Positions 1 to 12,769 of a stretch of DNA of 64,000 nt are shown here, piece by piece. The translations under genes and the position numbers were made by a program. The first letter of the stretch is position 1; every line of letters starts with the position of its first letter. The stretch is from Gnetum montanum. Taxonomy: Eukaryota; Streptophyta; Gnetopsida; Gnetales; Gnetaceae. The stretch covers positions 294,811 to 358,810 of the forward strand of contig MNCI01001305.1 of the NCBI GenBank assembly GCA_015680685.1, in the 5' to 3' direction. The notes beneath the pieces are model-generated. The model ran no database searches and was not told the DNA's origin. It was given only the letters and a program-made list of their open reading frames with translations.

Positions 1-1168
1 ATGAGTTGAGAAGACTCCAGGAGAAGTTCATTACCCTACAAGCTGAACAGCGGGATCTGTCCCAACTTATTCCAACTGATCAACTAGAATTATTTAGGAT
101 AGAGTAACTAAACAAATTATTAGAGGAGAATAAAAATGTGGTAATGGAAAATGAGAAATATGATTGGAATGCTTCAAAAGCATAGGCTCAAACTTATGCA
201 CATGCAAAAGCACTCAAGGCCTTACAAGAAGAAAATAAACTCTTTGCTACCAAAAATCTTTGATTGATAATAGTTGAAAAATAAAAGAATGTTCTCAAGG
301 AAAGTTTTTAGCAAATTTGAGAACAAGTAATAAGAGTCAACCAAGACATAAGTCACTTGGCCAGAGAGAATAGAACCCTCTCAATGGAGGAGGTATGTGT
401 CATCCATCAGAAGATGGCCATTCAAATCAACGTGTGGCAAAATGAAGCTAACCAACATGAAAAATTAAAATAGTATTTCCAGGATTAGGTGGGGATGTAT
501 AAAGAGATCATTGAAAAAGAGATCCATATGGCTAAGACCCACATCAGCTCTTTCAATGCTCAAAACACTAATTGGTGGGCCATATTGGACACTTACGCCT
601 TCATCCACCAAGCAAAATTAAAGAGCTGGGACCTACAGATCCAGGATCTCACAGAATACATGGATTTTGCAAACCTATAGTATGCCAACTTGGCCATGTT
701 AATAGTAGGATGCCTAAGGACCAAGCTGGAAAAATAGGTAGCTACCACATATGCCAAATATAAAACAAAGTTTACTGAACACAAAAAGACATTGCAGAAA
801 TTGGAGGTACCAAATTCTGAACTAGAGGTGGTAAAAGCTAGCTACCAAGGTCAAAAGGATGTTGGAGTAGACTTGGCTTGATAGCTTATGAATTATCAAG
901 AATTTAGAAACAAAGTCAGAGCCTAAAAGGAGGAACAACGATTGTTTGCAACATGGTATGTCAAAGCTAGATGTTCCCAAAACTGTCATGTCCATGGAAG
1001 GTGCTGACTCCATCAAATATTGGAACATTAGCATGGATGACACATGATCCTAAAACATAGGAATAAAATATTCAAGCACTCCTTCAGAAGTATCCATTTC
1101 CAAAGCCTGGAGCACAAGATAAAGGGAAGAGGTCCATAGAGGAGCGACCACCACCAGGAACCACATGA
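1..1168 (+). pseudogene. Broken charged, probably coiled-coil ORF of an unidentified element
   Basis: A plus-strand reading frame can be followed in pieces with frame changes and stops; the longest open piece is 489-680 (63 residues). The early part, positions 1-250, is rich in Gln, Glu, Lys and Leu, with segments such as LEENKNVVMENEKYDW, which suggests coiled coil. The region appears to end in a Pro-rich tail followed by TGA at 1166-1168. I do not recognise the protein. Its place before a possible LTR suggests a retrotransposon-encoded protein near a 3' end, perhaps an extra ORF like the antisense genes described below, but it shows no clear similarity to them. Its left end is outside the window. 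Confidence 0.35.
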
Positions 1169-1229
1169 GTTCCAAGCAATTTTGTATTTTGTGTTTTGTC
1201 TTGGTGTTCCAATTTTGTTTTATCTAGTC

Positions 1230-1800
1230 CCACATTATGACATGAAGGAATCCATAGTCAGTCCATAATCCCATACCTATCCACTATGTAATTAAATGAA
1301 CTTGTTCCTCATTTTTTTTTACTCAAGGATAAGTTTCTATTTAGTCATGGGGCATGATGAATCGTAGTTTTCCAGGCTCCAATACTGGGTACACGATATC
1401 GAGTACACAATATCAAAACCTAGATCTAATATTGTATACATGATATTGTGATTCCTATGTTTCCTATAAATATAGCATTCAAGCGCATAGTGAAGGAGTT
1501 TTTCAGTAAGCCTTTAGGTTGAGTCTTTCTGTCAATTTTTAGTTAGCTTTTAGTTCTTTTTCCAAGTGCATGCCTGCATTGTGATGTTTGTAATTGTATG
1601 GAACCTTTGTTTGAGTGTAACATACTTGGAAATGCACACAATCGGTAATAAAGATTGAGATTACTCCATCATTATAGCATTCACTTAGCTTTTACTTATT
1701 TTAATTGTTCATTATTTATTATTGTTTTCTTAGTTAATATTTCTTTTATTGTCATTTACTATTTCTGTTGTTAACACAGAATGAGTATGTCTGAATCACA
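1230..1800 (+). promoter_or_regulatory. Possible plus-strand LTR with TATA box and polyadenylation signal
   Basis: A TATA box (TATAAATA) lies at 1465-1472, just after short direct and inverted motifs of the type TACACGATATC / TACACAATATC / TATACATGATATT at 1389-1449. About 180 bp downstream is a TAATAAAG at 1647-1654. TATA box, a short transcribed stretch and a polyadenylation signal are the usual order in a plant LTR, and the stretch follows a broken element ORF. No second copy is in the window and I could not fix the ends, so the call is tentative. Confidence 0.35.
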
Positions 1801-2160
1801 AACATTTAAGTGTAACTACATGGTAACCTAGTGGTAGAACAAGTAGTGCTTCGAGTGGTGTGTGCTTGATAACCCTAAAAGTAGTACATGAAGTCCAAGA
1901 TGCATACAGATGATTAAGGATAGATGCTCATCACACTTAGACTTCCTTATTAGCTTAATCAAGTTATTTCTCATTGTCTTTAGGAGTAGCGTAGTATTAG
2001 AAATCACATCATACACCTTACTTTGGACTAAACCATACATGACAAAGAAAATACTAGTCTAGGTGGGAAGACAGTGAACTACAATGAATGTATAACTATC
2101 TAGGTGCCACAACAAGTCCATCTGCAAAGTTTGACTAGATCACACATACATGCTTGTATT
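1801..2160. other. Unassigned non-coding stretch
   Basis: No coding frame, terminal repeat or structured RNA is recognisable. It lies between the possible plus-strand LTR and the 3' untranslated region of element F1, where the 3' LTR of F1 would be expected. Nothing here resembles the LTRs of A, B or E3, so the F1 LTR has been deleted or replaced. Confidence 0.4.
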
Positions 2161-2945
2161 CATATGGTTGAGCATAGGGGTACCTTGCTACTCATCAGCA
2201 ACCAACACCTCACTTCAAGGTTTTTTCTTACCATTAGGCTTCTTGGAAACTTACTTTTCCAATTTTTTTGGGGTTTAGCCTTCATTAGGCTTCATTTCCA
2301 AGGCTAGGATTGATTTAATATTCTAGTCAAATGAGATGTGTTACATTTGATGAACTTCATGGTTTTACCATTGAATGAGATGTGTTACATCCAATGGACT
2401 TATGGGTAGTGCATAATAAAGGAGATGCCAAATGGTCATAATGCATGAGTGCCAAACATAGGTCAACATTATTGCTTAGGGTGAGGATGGTTATAAGTAG
2501 GTTACAGGGTTGGGCTCAAGGAGATGTAATAGGAGTGAAGTGAAACAAGAAGTCTTGATATAAGAGGAAAAACTCACCAAATCTTGTACATTAAGGTCAT
2601 ATGATGACTTGTTTCTGTAATGAGCTACATCTTTGTGATAACTCCAGGCTTCATCTTACAAGCACAACTTCAAGACAAAATAAAGAAAGCATGTTGTCAC
2701 AATACAATCCATAGGGTTACCTCATAGGATTATCAAACCAAGCCACCAAAGATCACAATCAGTTACACACAAAAGGGACCTACATCTTATATTACATATG
2801 TTACAAAGTTTTTCAATTCAATTTTCATGCAAAAAGAGAAAGAGAAAAGAATATTGGCTTGCTTGTTATTGTTCATTGCGGTCATGGATGTTGATGTTGA
2901 TACCTTCAAATAAAACATGTTAAATGTAATAAGGTCTTATATAGA
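2160..2945 (-). other. 3' untranslated region of element F1
   Basis: This stretch matches 59990-60340 of element E3: both carry the motif GAGATGTGTTACA(C/T)TTGATG (2334-2353 here), then a variant of it, then CATGAGTGCCAAACATAGGTCAACATT-like text (2445-2470). The shared part lies between integrase and the 3' LTR in E3. No coding frame is visible. Confidence 0.6.
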
Positions 2946-2959
2946 AATGATTGACTAAA

Positions 2960-3687
2960 TTAACCAACAAATTCCCATCAATGTTAGCTATCTAGAAGGC
3001 TCCATTGCCATAGGCCTTCATGATCAAGAGAGGCCCTATTTAGTTAGCTAAGAATTTGTCTACATGCTCATAGAAAAGTATGAGTACTAGGTCTTCCTTT
3101 TTTATGTTTCACTTATTTTGGTTATGGCAATGTTATTGTTTCCACCTCTCCTAGTATCACTCAATATAAGTAAGTTTTCATATTCATTACTCCTCCACCA
3201 TGTCTAGATCCATGGTATGCATATCCCTATTCTATTCATCATTGATGAAGTCTAATAGGATTATTGAGAGTGATGGATCCTACAATTCAAAAGGCAAAAC
3301 AACTTTAGAACCATAAACCAAGCTATATGGAGTTGCTCCAATTATGGTTTGATAACTTGTTTAGGAAGTCCAAACTGCATGGACAAGCCACTCATGCCAT
3401 TTGCATCTACTCTTGTTTAGCATCTTTTTAAGTAGGTTTGCAATGGCTTTGTTATTATCCTCAACTTGTCCATTAGCTTGAGCATGGTACAATGATGAAA
3501 AGGAATGCTTAATGACTACATCATGATAAAATATTTTCATATCTTGGCTACTAAATTATGGTCCATTATCTATGACTATGGTCATAGGTATGCCAAAATA
3601 GACTACTATGTTATCCAGTATGACTCTATAGGCTTGTTGAGATGTCATCTTCCTTAGAGGAACAGCTTCAATCCACTTTGTGAAGTA
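2960..3687 (-). pseudogene. Integrase, C-terminal half (element F1)
   Basis: On the minus strand this is the downstream half of a Ty3/gypsy integrase. It aligns with 5450-6160 of element A. The conserved part after the second catalytic acidic residue is recognisable, with the region of the NGQ/NEQVEGSNK-type motif. The frame is broken by stops. It is cut at 3687/3693, and the missing upstream half resumes at 41412, after element A. It is therefore one half of a gene interrupted by an insertion, not a separate truncated copy. Confidence 0.75.
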
Positions 3688-3692
3688 TTCAA
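3688..3692. repeat. Target-site duplication TTCAA, left copy, of element A
   Basis: TTCAA immediately precedes the left LTR of A and is repeated at 41407-41411, immediately after the right LTR. The flanks join to give a continuous integrase sequence matching the same place in copies A (near 6145) and B (near 21755). Confidence 0.85.
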
Positions 3693-5138
3693 CGTTGTGA
3701 CCAAAAACCTTGATCATTAGAAAAACCAAGGATCCTCAATATAGTAGTTTTCCAACCCCAAATCTCCAAGGCCTCCATGAGAAAAAATGGATTCAAGGTT
3801 CCTTAGAGGGTCTGGCAAATCAACCAAGGACTTATGAAATGCAAAATGTGGGACTAAAAGGAAATGAAATGCAAAACTAATAGCAGATATAAAATAATGC
3901 ACAGATGATAAAAAAAATATATTTCATACACAACATAAAACTTAAAAATTTATTGAGAAAGAAAATAAAGAATAAGTTTAAGAAATGTGTATAAATGATG
4001 CCTGAGTGGGCAGCAAGAGTGGGTTCACTAGTGTAGGAGTTCAAAGACCATTGAATCTGATGTGATCTACTCCACAATCTAGGTACTAAGCCACTCTTGA
4101 TGCTATCAAACCTTCCTCAACTATTGAAACCTTAGATTTTTGATTTGGATCATTGTTGGTGTGAGAAATGCAGAAAATCTAGATGCCAGATTACTCCACA
4201 CTGGGGTTTGGGAATCTTAGAATTATAATGTTGATACCCAAAATCCAAAAATCTCATGGCTGCAATGCTTTCATGTTGGGGTTCAAGAGAATGCAAGTAT
4301 GGAAACTTGCAAGAGCTCTTGAGTGCTTAAAAATTCCCCAAGTGTGGAATTAGTACTTAGAAGATTACTTAATCCTCAAAAAATTACAAAACCTATATAC
4401 GGGTTTTGAGGTTGGATTTTATAGGATCTCTAGGCCATGAATGGAACTACAAAATGTTCATGATTTTGTTGCAAAATTGGCTATAAGTTGGTTGTAAATT
4501 GATTGCAAATTTACTATAAAATGGCTACAAATTAGATACCAAATTCAAGTGAGATGGATGCTCAAATTTGAGGAGTTACCATACATAGTAAGTGCTTTCC
4601 CCCATGGTCATTCCATTTACTATAAATAGTAACTAGGGCACACCTTTCATGCTGGAGATGAATCTTCTACGTTGAGCTCCCCACCATGCTTGTTGAAGTG
4701 GCTGGTCAAAATTGAAGTGCATGAAGTGATGTATTTTGGCTTTTGTGGTTTCCATGCTAGAGGATGTAATTTTCCACACTGGAGGTGAAGACTCCACCCC
4801 AAGATGAAACTTCCATGCTAATAGAGAAATTTTTTTAGGTAGTTCATGTGGTCTCCATGTTGAAGGGGGAAATTTTCCAAAACTCCCACCTTTCCACATT
4901 AGGGTTGGGTGAGATTTACCCCCATGCATGTTTGTCCAACATAGAAAAATGTATTACCCCCATAAAANAAGGCTTTGACCACTTATAAGCATTTTTAGCC
5001 CCAAAAGTATAAAGATGTGAAATCACCCACTATGGATTACAATATTCACATTTACAATGAAGTTTTGTCTCAAGTTTCATAGGGTGAAAGCTACATAATG
5101 AAGATTGGCTATAACATGCAAATTTTTGTGGTGTTTCA
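3693..5138 (-). repeat. 3' LTR of element A
   Basis: This 1,446-bp repeat matches 39876-41406. It begins CGTTGTGACC, where the other copy has TGTTATGACC, so the terminal TG has mutated to CG; it ends GTGTTTCA. A minus-strand TATA box lies in GATTTTATAGG near 4415-4425. The part 4740-4930 carries several CCATGCTAG / CCACACTGG motifs, the same type as in the internal array of this element. Confidence 0.88.
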
Positions 5139-5152
5139 ATGGCCTGTCTTTG
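5139..5152 (-). other. Purine-rich tract (second-strand primer site) of element A
   Basis: Reading on the minus strand, AAAGACAGGCCAT directly precedes the 3' LTR. It is a decayed form of AAAGAGGGGCCAG at the same place in element B. Confidence 0.65.
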
Positions 5153-5264
5153 TTGGTGCTTAGAGAATTGACCTAAGAGGCACCGACAAAGAATACAAAA
5201 CATCACTTAGTATTATAATGCTACAATGCATATAGGTCATGTGAGAATCAGGCTATCAAGGTTA

Positions 5265-5370
5265 CCAAGGTTGCTATTTTAAGGCCATGGTGGGCCATGG
5301 TACTAGTTTAAGGCCCCAGCAGACCATGTTGCTAGTTTAAGATTGTAGCAAACCATTGAGAACAAGCTTG
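5265..5370. repeat. Boundary repeat, 3 units, between integrase and 3' LTR (element A)
   Basis: Three units of about 29-34 bp share CTAGTTTAAGGCC...GCAGACCATG. The same repeat borders the antisense gene in this and related elements. Confidence 0.75.
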
Positions 5371-5399
5371 CCTATTGAAAATTGTCAGCTACATGTATT

Positions 5400-8300
5400 A
5401 TGGATTTAGATAGAAATGATTGAATGGATTGGCCAACTCATTCCCATCTATGTTAGCTATTCTGAATGCTCCATTTCCATAGGCTTTGGTAATAAGGAAG
5501 GGTCCTTTCTAATTACCTAAGAATTTGTTTGCATGCTCATGAATGGCCTTGAGGACTAGGTCCCCCTCGTTGATCTTGTCCATGGTCAAGTCATGGTGAT
5601 GTTGTCACTTCTTCCTCTCTTGATAGTGCTCGATGTGAGTAAGCACTTGCATATGCTGCTCCTCCATTGAATCTAGGGTTGTCATCTACAACTTCTTATT
5701 CTGCTCATCGTTGATGAAGTCAGTCATGGCTACTTGGAGTGATGGCACTTGCAATTCAAGAGGTAAAATGGCATTAGAACCATAAATAAGGTTGTAAGAA
5801 GTCATTCCAATTGTCATGCAATAGGTTGTTCTATATGCTTATAATGCATGGACAAGCCACTCATGCCACTTCCATTTGTTATTGTTAAGCATCTTAAGCA
5901 AGTTGAGGATGGTCTTGTTGCTTCCTTCTACTTGTTCATTAGCTTGAGGGTCGTAAGGTGACAAGAAAGAATGCTTAATTCCTAGGTTGTGATAAAAATC
6001 CTTGGTTTCTTGGCTACTAAATTGAGATCCATTATTTTTAACTATGGTCATGGGTATGCCAAAATGAGATACAATGTTATCTAGGATAAATTTGCAAACT
6101 TGTTCAGATATGATTTTTCTTAGGGAAATAGCCTCAATCCGCTTGGTAAAGTATTCAATTATGGTGATGATGATGCAATGTCCTAAGGAAGACTTAGGCA
6201 TTATAGGTCCAATGATATCCAAACCCCATCATTCAAATAGTCATGTTATCTGGGTTGTATGTAACTCAATTGGTGATACATGTATTAGGTTGCTATATTG
6301 GTTGCATGTGTCATATCATTTAATCTTTTTAAGTAGTCATTTTCCATTTGGAGCCAATAGTAGCCTAACCATCTAATCTTAGCAGTCATGTCTTTAGGTC
6401 CTATATGTCCTCCACAAAAATCCTCATAAAACTCCTCTAGGACTTTTACCTAGGCACTTTAGGAGTATGCCATCATAGGATCATTGACATAATGTGTTAT
6501 CATCTACAATGTCATACTACTTCGATTACTTGCATATGACATCCTTCTAAGCAATAATCAAGTCTTGTGAGGATTCACCATGCATAAGGTAAAATTCGAT
6601 ATTGTCATACCACTCCTTAGGAGGAGAACTATGAACAACTGCCACAAAGGTATCCTTAGCATTCTGTGTGATGGGAGTAGCACAATCCAAAGTTAAGGTG
6701 GACAACTTACTAAAACATCTACTATCACACTAAGGGCTAATTTTCCAATTGCATTAGCTATGGTGTTTTTATTTCTAGGTATGTATTGGACATCAACATC
6801 TATGAACTATTGTAATAACTACTTTCCTAGGTCATAGTAAGGTTGTAAGTGCTTAGCTTTGCATGCATAGACTCCAGTTACTTGGTTGACCATGAGTTTT
6901 GAATTACCTTTGATGGCTAGGCATCTAATTTCTAGGTCATGAGCTACCATTATTACTCTAATCAAACCCTCATATTCTGCTATGTTATTGGTACATGGGA
7001 ATCTAAAACAATAGGTAAAGGGTTAGATCTCACTAGATGGGAAGGTTATGATGGCAGTCGCACTAGCCCCATGGGTGATTAAAGCTTTGTTGAAGTTCAT
7101 GACTACCTCATAACACTCAAGCACTTGGTTATCTATGTTAATGTATTCATTAAGAAACTTAGGATCTATGGTTGCTTGGCCATCAACAAGTAAAACTATG
7201 AGTTTTACAACTCTATCTTGGCCTTATTTGAGGATTGAAAGATGTAATGGAGGTCAAACTCTGCCATTATGGCTTTCCATTGGGCTAGAAGGCTACTTTC
7301 ATGGATGTTCATTGTCATAGCTTTGAGTATGTTGTCCTTGCAAATTACATTAACTTGGTTTCAAAGAGGTAGTGTCTCCATTTCTTCAAATAGAAGACTA
7401 GTGCTAGACAATACTTCTCCACTTTTGTGTATCAAGTCTCGTGAGAAACTAATGCATGCCTAAGGTAGTATATAGGCATTTCTACTCCATCATCATGTTT
7501 TTGATAAAGTGGGAAGGTAATGAATGTATCAAAGATGGCTAGATAAATGTAAAATGGTTTAACCTCTTTTGAAGAATATATTATCAATAGTTGTGTCAAC
7601 TCTCTCTTAATATTTTCAAAGGCCTCTTGGCATTGATCCATCCACTCATAGTAAACTTCTTTCTTAAGCAAGTATTGCACGGGCTGTAACTTATCCGTAG
7701 CCTAGTGATAAACCTATGAATAAACTGTAATTTTCCATATAATCCCCAAATCTCTTTAAGGTTGGTAGGTGTTACTAATTTGGATATCGCCTTAACCTTA
7801 TCAAAATATCTTTAGAGACTACAAAGCCAAGCATCTTACCGATTTTGACACTGAAGACACACTTCTTAGGATTCCACCTAAGCTCATATTTGAGGCATTG
7901 TTTAAGCACAAGATTTAGGTCATTAGCATGATCATCAACTATCTTAGACTTCATGGAAATTTCATCTATGTAATCATTTAGAAAACCTAAAATGTAATCA
8001 CTAAAGATATAGGTCATGGATCGTTGGTATGTTGCTCTAGAGTTTTTAAGGTCAAAGGACATCATGGTATAACAAAAAGTACCCAATGGGGTCATAAAGG
8101 TCATGCTAAGTTGGTGCTCTAGATTGATCCTAATTTGGTTATATCCCAAGAATTCATCCATAAAGGACAACAATGCATGCCTAGCTATAATATTGATAAG
8201 ATGATCAATACTAGGCAAAGGAAAGTCATCCTTAATAGTTGCTTTATTTAGGTATCAAAAATCAATGCAAATATGGATACTCCCATTTTGTAGGGACTAT

Positions 8301-8850
8301 CACTATGTTGGATACCCATTCTTTGTAATCAACAACCGTAATGAAACCTGCTTGGTAGAGCTTTGAGATTTCATTACGAACTACCAAGGCCAAATCAGGT
8401 ATAATCTTGTGCACATTTTGATTAATTGATCTAATGCTAGGGTCCAATATGATGTTGTGCTAGACCATACATGGGTCTTAGATCTTCATATGACTAGGAA
8501 AATGGTTTAATCTTGTTCTATAAGACTTTTGTGATGTCTTGGGCACATTGAAACTCTAATAAGGAACTTAGTTTAAGGATTTTCTCCTCACCACCATGTG
8601 TTGTAATAGGAACCTCAACTAGAGAGTCTTCAGTTATATCTCTTGCTTCTAAGTCAAGGGTTTTGACTAGGTTTTCAAGCCATTCTATAGGTTTCTCTAT
8701 TGATGTTATGTGGTTTATAAGACTCTTAGGCTCAAGATCTAGGTAATCAAGGTCGATACACTATTTAATAGCACCATGAGATCCATGTAGACACAAGGGC
8801 AAACTAATTTGCTTCCAGGTACTCATACTCTAATCCTACATGTCAGCCAA
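5400..8850 (-). pseudogene. pol (reverse transcriptase, RNase H, second RNase H, integrase) of element A
   Basis: Minus-strand pol with frame changes. In order: the pre-catalytic reverse transcriptase region with NEISKLYQAGFI (8447-8262); the palm with LGYNQIRINLE and MMSFDLKNSRATYQ (8218-7775); RNase H start (7680-7432); second RNase H (about 7100-6700); and integrase zinc and core region (6480-5839). The catalytic YxDD box reads YIDE. In integrase the first Asp (MDIIGP) and the final Glu (NEQVEGSNK) are present, but the central Asp of the usual DNG motif is Asn (VKNNGSQF). The enzyme could not work even without the stops. The Ty3/gypsy order RT-RH-IN is clear; the second RNase H places it in the Tat lineage. 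Confidence 0.85.
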
Positions 8851-9650
8851 AGGCATATTAAGTGGAACTTGGGTAAAAGTGAATAAATAATGTTTAAAAT
8901 GCCATAAAACACATGCAAATATAATGCAATCAAGGCCATCCAAGGTCATCAATGAGATAAGGTCAATTCAGCAAAGTGCAATAAAGGAAAACAAAGATCA
9001 CATAAAGGTCAAGCAAGGGGAAGTATAAGCCTACAAATGGTAAAAGGCCACAATTTTTCTAGTTTAAGGCCTTAGTGGGCCATGATGCCAATTTATGGTC
9101 TTGGTGGACTATGATGCTAGTTTAAGGCCTTAGTGGGCATTAATCATATGGTGTTAAATGGTGGTCACAGAAGGTCACACCCCACTATTTGATACCATTT
9201 AAAGGCCAAACAAAGGTAAATAGAGCTATAATAAGATAAACATATAAGGCTGTATAAAGGTCATAGAAGGTTAACAAGGCAACATAAGTCCAAAAATAAG
9301 ATAACACATTAAATAATAAGGAAAAATCCAAGCAAAATAGGTTATATATGATAAACTTTGATTAGTATAGGCCAATAATGGCTACAAGGCTATTAGGTAA
9401 GTTCAAGCATTAATCAAGGCTATTTCTAGGCTATTTGGTCCCAACAATCAAGTGATTTGAGGCTTTCACACTAGGCTCAACATGGAAACAAGTACCCTTG
9501 TTCTGAAAACCAAGGAAAATAGGTTTTGGGATGCTTAGAGATCCAAACTTTAGGTTCTAGAGCCTTGCATGATAGTGAAGGGTCATATCCATCAAAATTG
9601 AGCACTCTAAAGGTTAGTAAAGGTCAAAAACTAGGTTCTAAAGCCTTTCA
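8851..9650. other. Non-coding spacer upstream of pol in element A
   Basis: An A-rich stretch with many AAGGTCA / AAGGCCA words. It holds three boundary-repeat units at 9055-9145 and no coding frame. Confidence 0.5.
9055..9150. repeat. Boundary repeat, 3 units, between pol and antisense gene (element A)
   Basis: Units begin CTAGTTTAAGGCCTTAGTGG or CCAATTTATGGTCTTGGTGG, each about 29 bp long. This is the same core as at 5265-5370 and 15642-15850. Confidence 0.75.
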
Positions 9651-12150
9651 CCCTTTTTTCCATGCTAGATAGTGTAGAAAATATGGGGTTCAGCATGGAG
9701 AACAAAAATAAAAGCAAACATAAGGTTAAACATGATCAAATAGGTAGCTAGAGTCCAAATTTAGAACTTGTACATCTCTCAACTTCATTCTGACATAATT
9801 CGAGGAAATTTTGAGTGTTAAGATGTGTTAATATGGCTTCTCCCATTTCTTCCACACTTATTACAATATCCTCAATGTGGAAAAATATGGGGACACTTAT
9901 TTATGAATTTAAAGTGATTTAGGATCACTTTGACCAAGTTTCTACAGCCCTAGGGCTATAGACTTTGATTCTACAAGTATCTAGCTAATTTTGGGCTTAT
10001 TTGAAGGTTTTTGAAAGGCACTTAAGGTCTTCCTACCCTCCCCCACCCCACCCCCACCCCCTAATTTCCATGCTAGGGGATTTACTCCAACATGGAAGAA
10101 TGGAGGGAAGGTATTTTGGAGGTTGAAATGAGGTCAAATAAGCAAAATCTTATGGCTATGAGGTCCTAGGATTCTTTGTTGTAGATATTTGGCTTCCAAG
10201 AGTGTCATCTTACAACCAAAAGTGGAAAAGCAACTTTTTTCCTTTATTTCCATGATGGGTAAGTTACTTCAATGTGGAAGGAAGAATCTTAGATCTAGAT
10301 TGTTAGGTCATAATTGATCATGCATGTTACCTTCGAAGTTGCCAAGGTCAAGGGCTATGGGTCCATGTCAAAATTTAGCAGTTTTGTGCATCCCTAAGTC
10401 ATTTTTTTTCTTTACTTCCCCCTTTTGTTCTACATTGAGGATGAAGAGCTCACCATAGAAAACTAGGGGTAATCACTTTTTAGCCATCTAGGATCAGTCT
10501 TATGAAGTTTAAGGGCTCTAATAGCTATTGCTAAGGTTCTAGATTCCATGAAAGATCATTTAATGTCATTCTCCAGTGTTTATGAACTTCAAAGTCCCCA
10601 AACCCCACCNTATCTTAGATCTAGCACAATTTTAACCTTAATCAACTATGCATGTCAACCTCCAAGGCTACCAAAGTTGAGGACTAGGGTTTTATGTCAA
10701 GTTTTGATTATTTTGGCTATTTCTAAGAATTTTTTGAGCTTCCCCCATTTTTTTTAGATTAGTACAAAGACTCGCAACATAGAAAACTAGGGAGATCATT
10801 TTTTATCCTTTTAACATCAATTTCTTAAAGTTTGAAGGCTCCAAATGATGTCGGTAGGGTACTACAATGCATGCAAGTTCAATTAATGTTATTATGAGAT
10901 AGTTATGGATCGCAAATGGGTATCCCATTGAATTTCCATGGTGAGAAGCATGGAGGGGGTATTCCCAGTGTGGAGACACCATAAAAACTTAGATCTAGCC
11001 TAGTTTTAACTTCGATTGGCCATGCATGTCAACCTTTGGGGCTACCAAGCTTGAAGACTATGGTTTGGAGTCAAAATTGCTCAATTTATAGGTTTGCCAA
11101 GTGGTTTCTAAGGTTCCCCCTCTTTCTCCATGCTAGGGATAGTATGGCCAACATGGACAATTAGGGGAAAATATATTTTTATCCTTTTACATCATTTCTT
11201 GTCATGCATTTAGGTCCCTAAGGTTGGCACTATAGACTAATGTTGAAATTTTGTTGTTTCAAGGGTCATTAGAAAATTTTTAGGTCTCCCCACCTTTTTC
11301 CATGTTGGGGCTTCCATGCTCAACATGAAAAATTTAGAGGAAGGGATTTTTAGCTTCTTATGATCAATCTAGCTATGCATGAGTGTCCACAGGGTTACTG
11401 CATTGGCCATTAGTGCCTAAGGTCAAGATCTAGTTTTTTTGAAGGCTATGATGGGGCTTTCATGCTTCCCCCCTTTTTTCCACACTATGTGTGGGAGGCT
11501 TAATGTGGAAAAGATCACACTCAATGAAGAAAGTTAGATCTAGGCCAAAACAACAAATCGACCATGCATGTCAACCTCCAAGGTTGTTGGTGTTAACAAT
11601 CAATGTTTTTTGTCAAGATTCAATAATTTGGAGGCTTCTAGGTACCTCATCCAACCATTCCCCCCACCCCCACCTCACCCTGCACCCACCCCGCCCCCCT
11701 GTGCACACCCTTTCTTCCATGATAGGCATGGTGCCCCTAACATGGATGAGAGGGGATGGTAGTTTTTTGTCATATTTAACCACTTTTGAAGCTTTCAAAA
11801 GCTCCAAAGGGTTTTGGCAAGGTCTAGGGGTCCTCAAGCATCAAGAAATGGTCATTAAGAAATCAATTTAGGTCATGTTTGGCTTCCCCCCATCTATCCA
11901 CGCTGACAGTAACAAGCTTATTGTGAAAGAAACCACCCCCCCACCCAATGTGGAAAACAAAAAAAATCCCATATTTCAACTAGTTTTGAACTAGGTCTAG
12001 TGGGATTCCAAGGCTGTTGGAGATGCTTGGAGGGGTTCTAGGTCATGTGCGGCCCATTTTGGGATCAAACTTTTGCTAGATGGGTGTTGGGAAGTAAGAG
12101 TGGATGTTACCCCACTTCTTCCACACTAGGCACTACTACCCTAGCATGGA
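9650..12150. repeat. Diverged ~190-bp tandem array with TCCATGCTAG palindromes (element A)
   Basis: Thirteen T-rich/TCCATGCTAG or TCCACACTAG sites recur at about 9659, 9850, 10077, 10249, 10429, 10753, 10933, 11127, 11299, 11479, 11716, 11897 and 12119. Most spacings are 172-194 bp; the larger ones contain C-rich expansions (10036-10061, 11660-11704). Each is usually followed 20-40 bp later by an inverted partner such as CAACATGGAA. A second shared block, AGATCTAG...CATGCATGTCAACCTCCAAGG, recurs at about 10290, 10612, 10985 and 11531. The array ends just upstream of exon 1 of the antisense gene. Confidence 0.75.
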
Positions 12151-12769
12151 AACCCATGATGTCTAGGCTTGCTCATGTCTTACCCACTTTTGGAAACCTA
12201 GGGTTGAAAATGTAGGTCTCGGTTATCAAAAATAGAAAATTATTTGTAATTCCAATGATTTTGTAAAATAATAGGAATGTTAGTAAGTTGGGCATGGTAT
12301 TCCTAGTGTGGATTCATGGGCTTAAGGTTTCCATAAGGTTTTAAGAGTCAAAATTGACAAAACTCTTAGCATTTATGCAAGTTTTGGTTAAGAATGAAGG
12401 TACATGGTGGGGTCCACAATCAAAAAAATTTTAAAATTTTGAAAAGTGAAGCTAGTTCCCACCTAAAACCAATGTAAACTAGACTTTCCCCCCTTATAAT
12501 TTAGTGCACTTATAGTTATGGTGCACTGAATTGGAAGCTGGGGTTTTAAGATGTGCATTTAGGTTTTAGATGTGATTTTATTGTGGAATCTCATAAGCTT
12601 TCATCACAATTTTCATTCTACATCAACAGCACATTGGAGGAGAGCTTTGGTAGAGGTTCTTGTGGCAACACCAACCAATTCTCAATGTGAAAGCCTCCCA
12701 CCTTATTTACAGCTAGCATTGATCTCTCATCCTTCTCAGTTTTTAGCCATTCCCAGTGTTGAGCTTATC
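12151..12769 (+). other. Presumed 5' region of antisense gene A
   Basis: This lies between the repeat array and the exon 1 start codon. A weak TATA-like TTATAATTTA occurs near 12496, with GTGCACTTATAGTTATGGTGCAC just after it. No coding frame is convincing. Confidence 0.35.

Noticed and set aside
4633-4929. 98-codon minus-strand ORF
   Set aside because: It lies inside the 3' LTR of element A, is not open in the other LTR copy (about 40880-41130) and has no recognisable motif.
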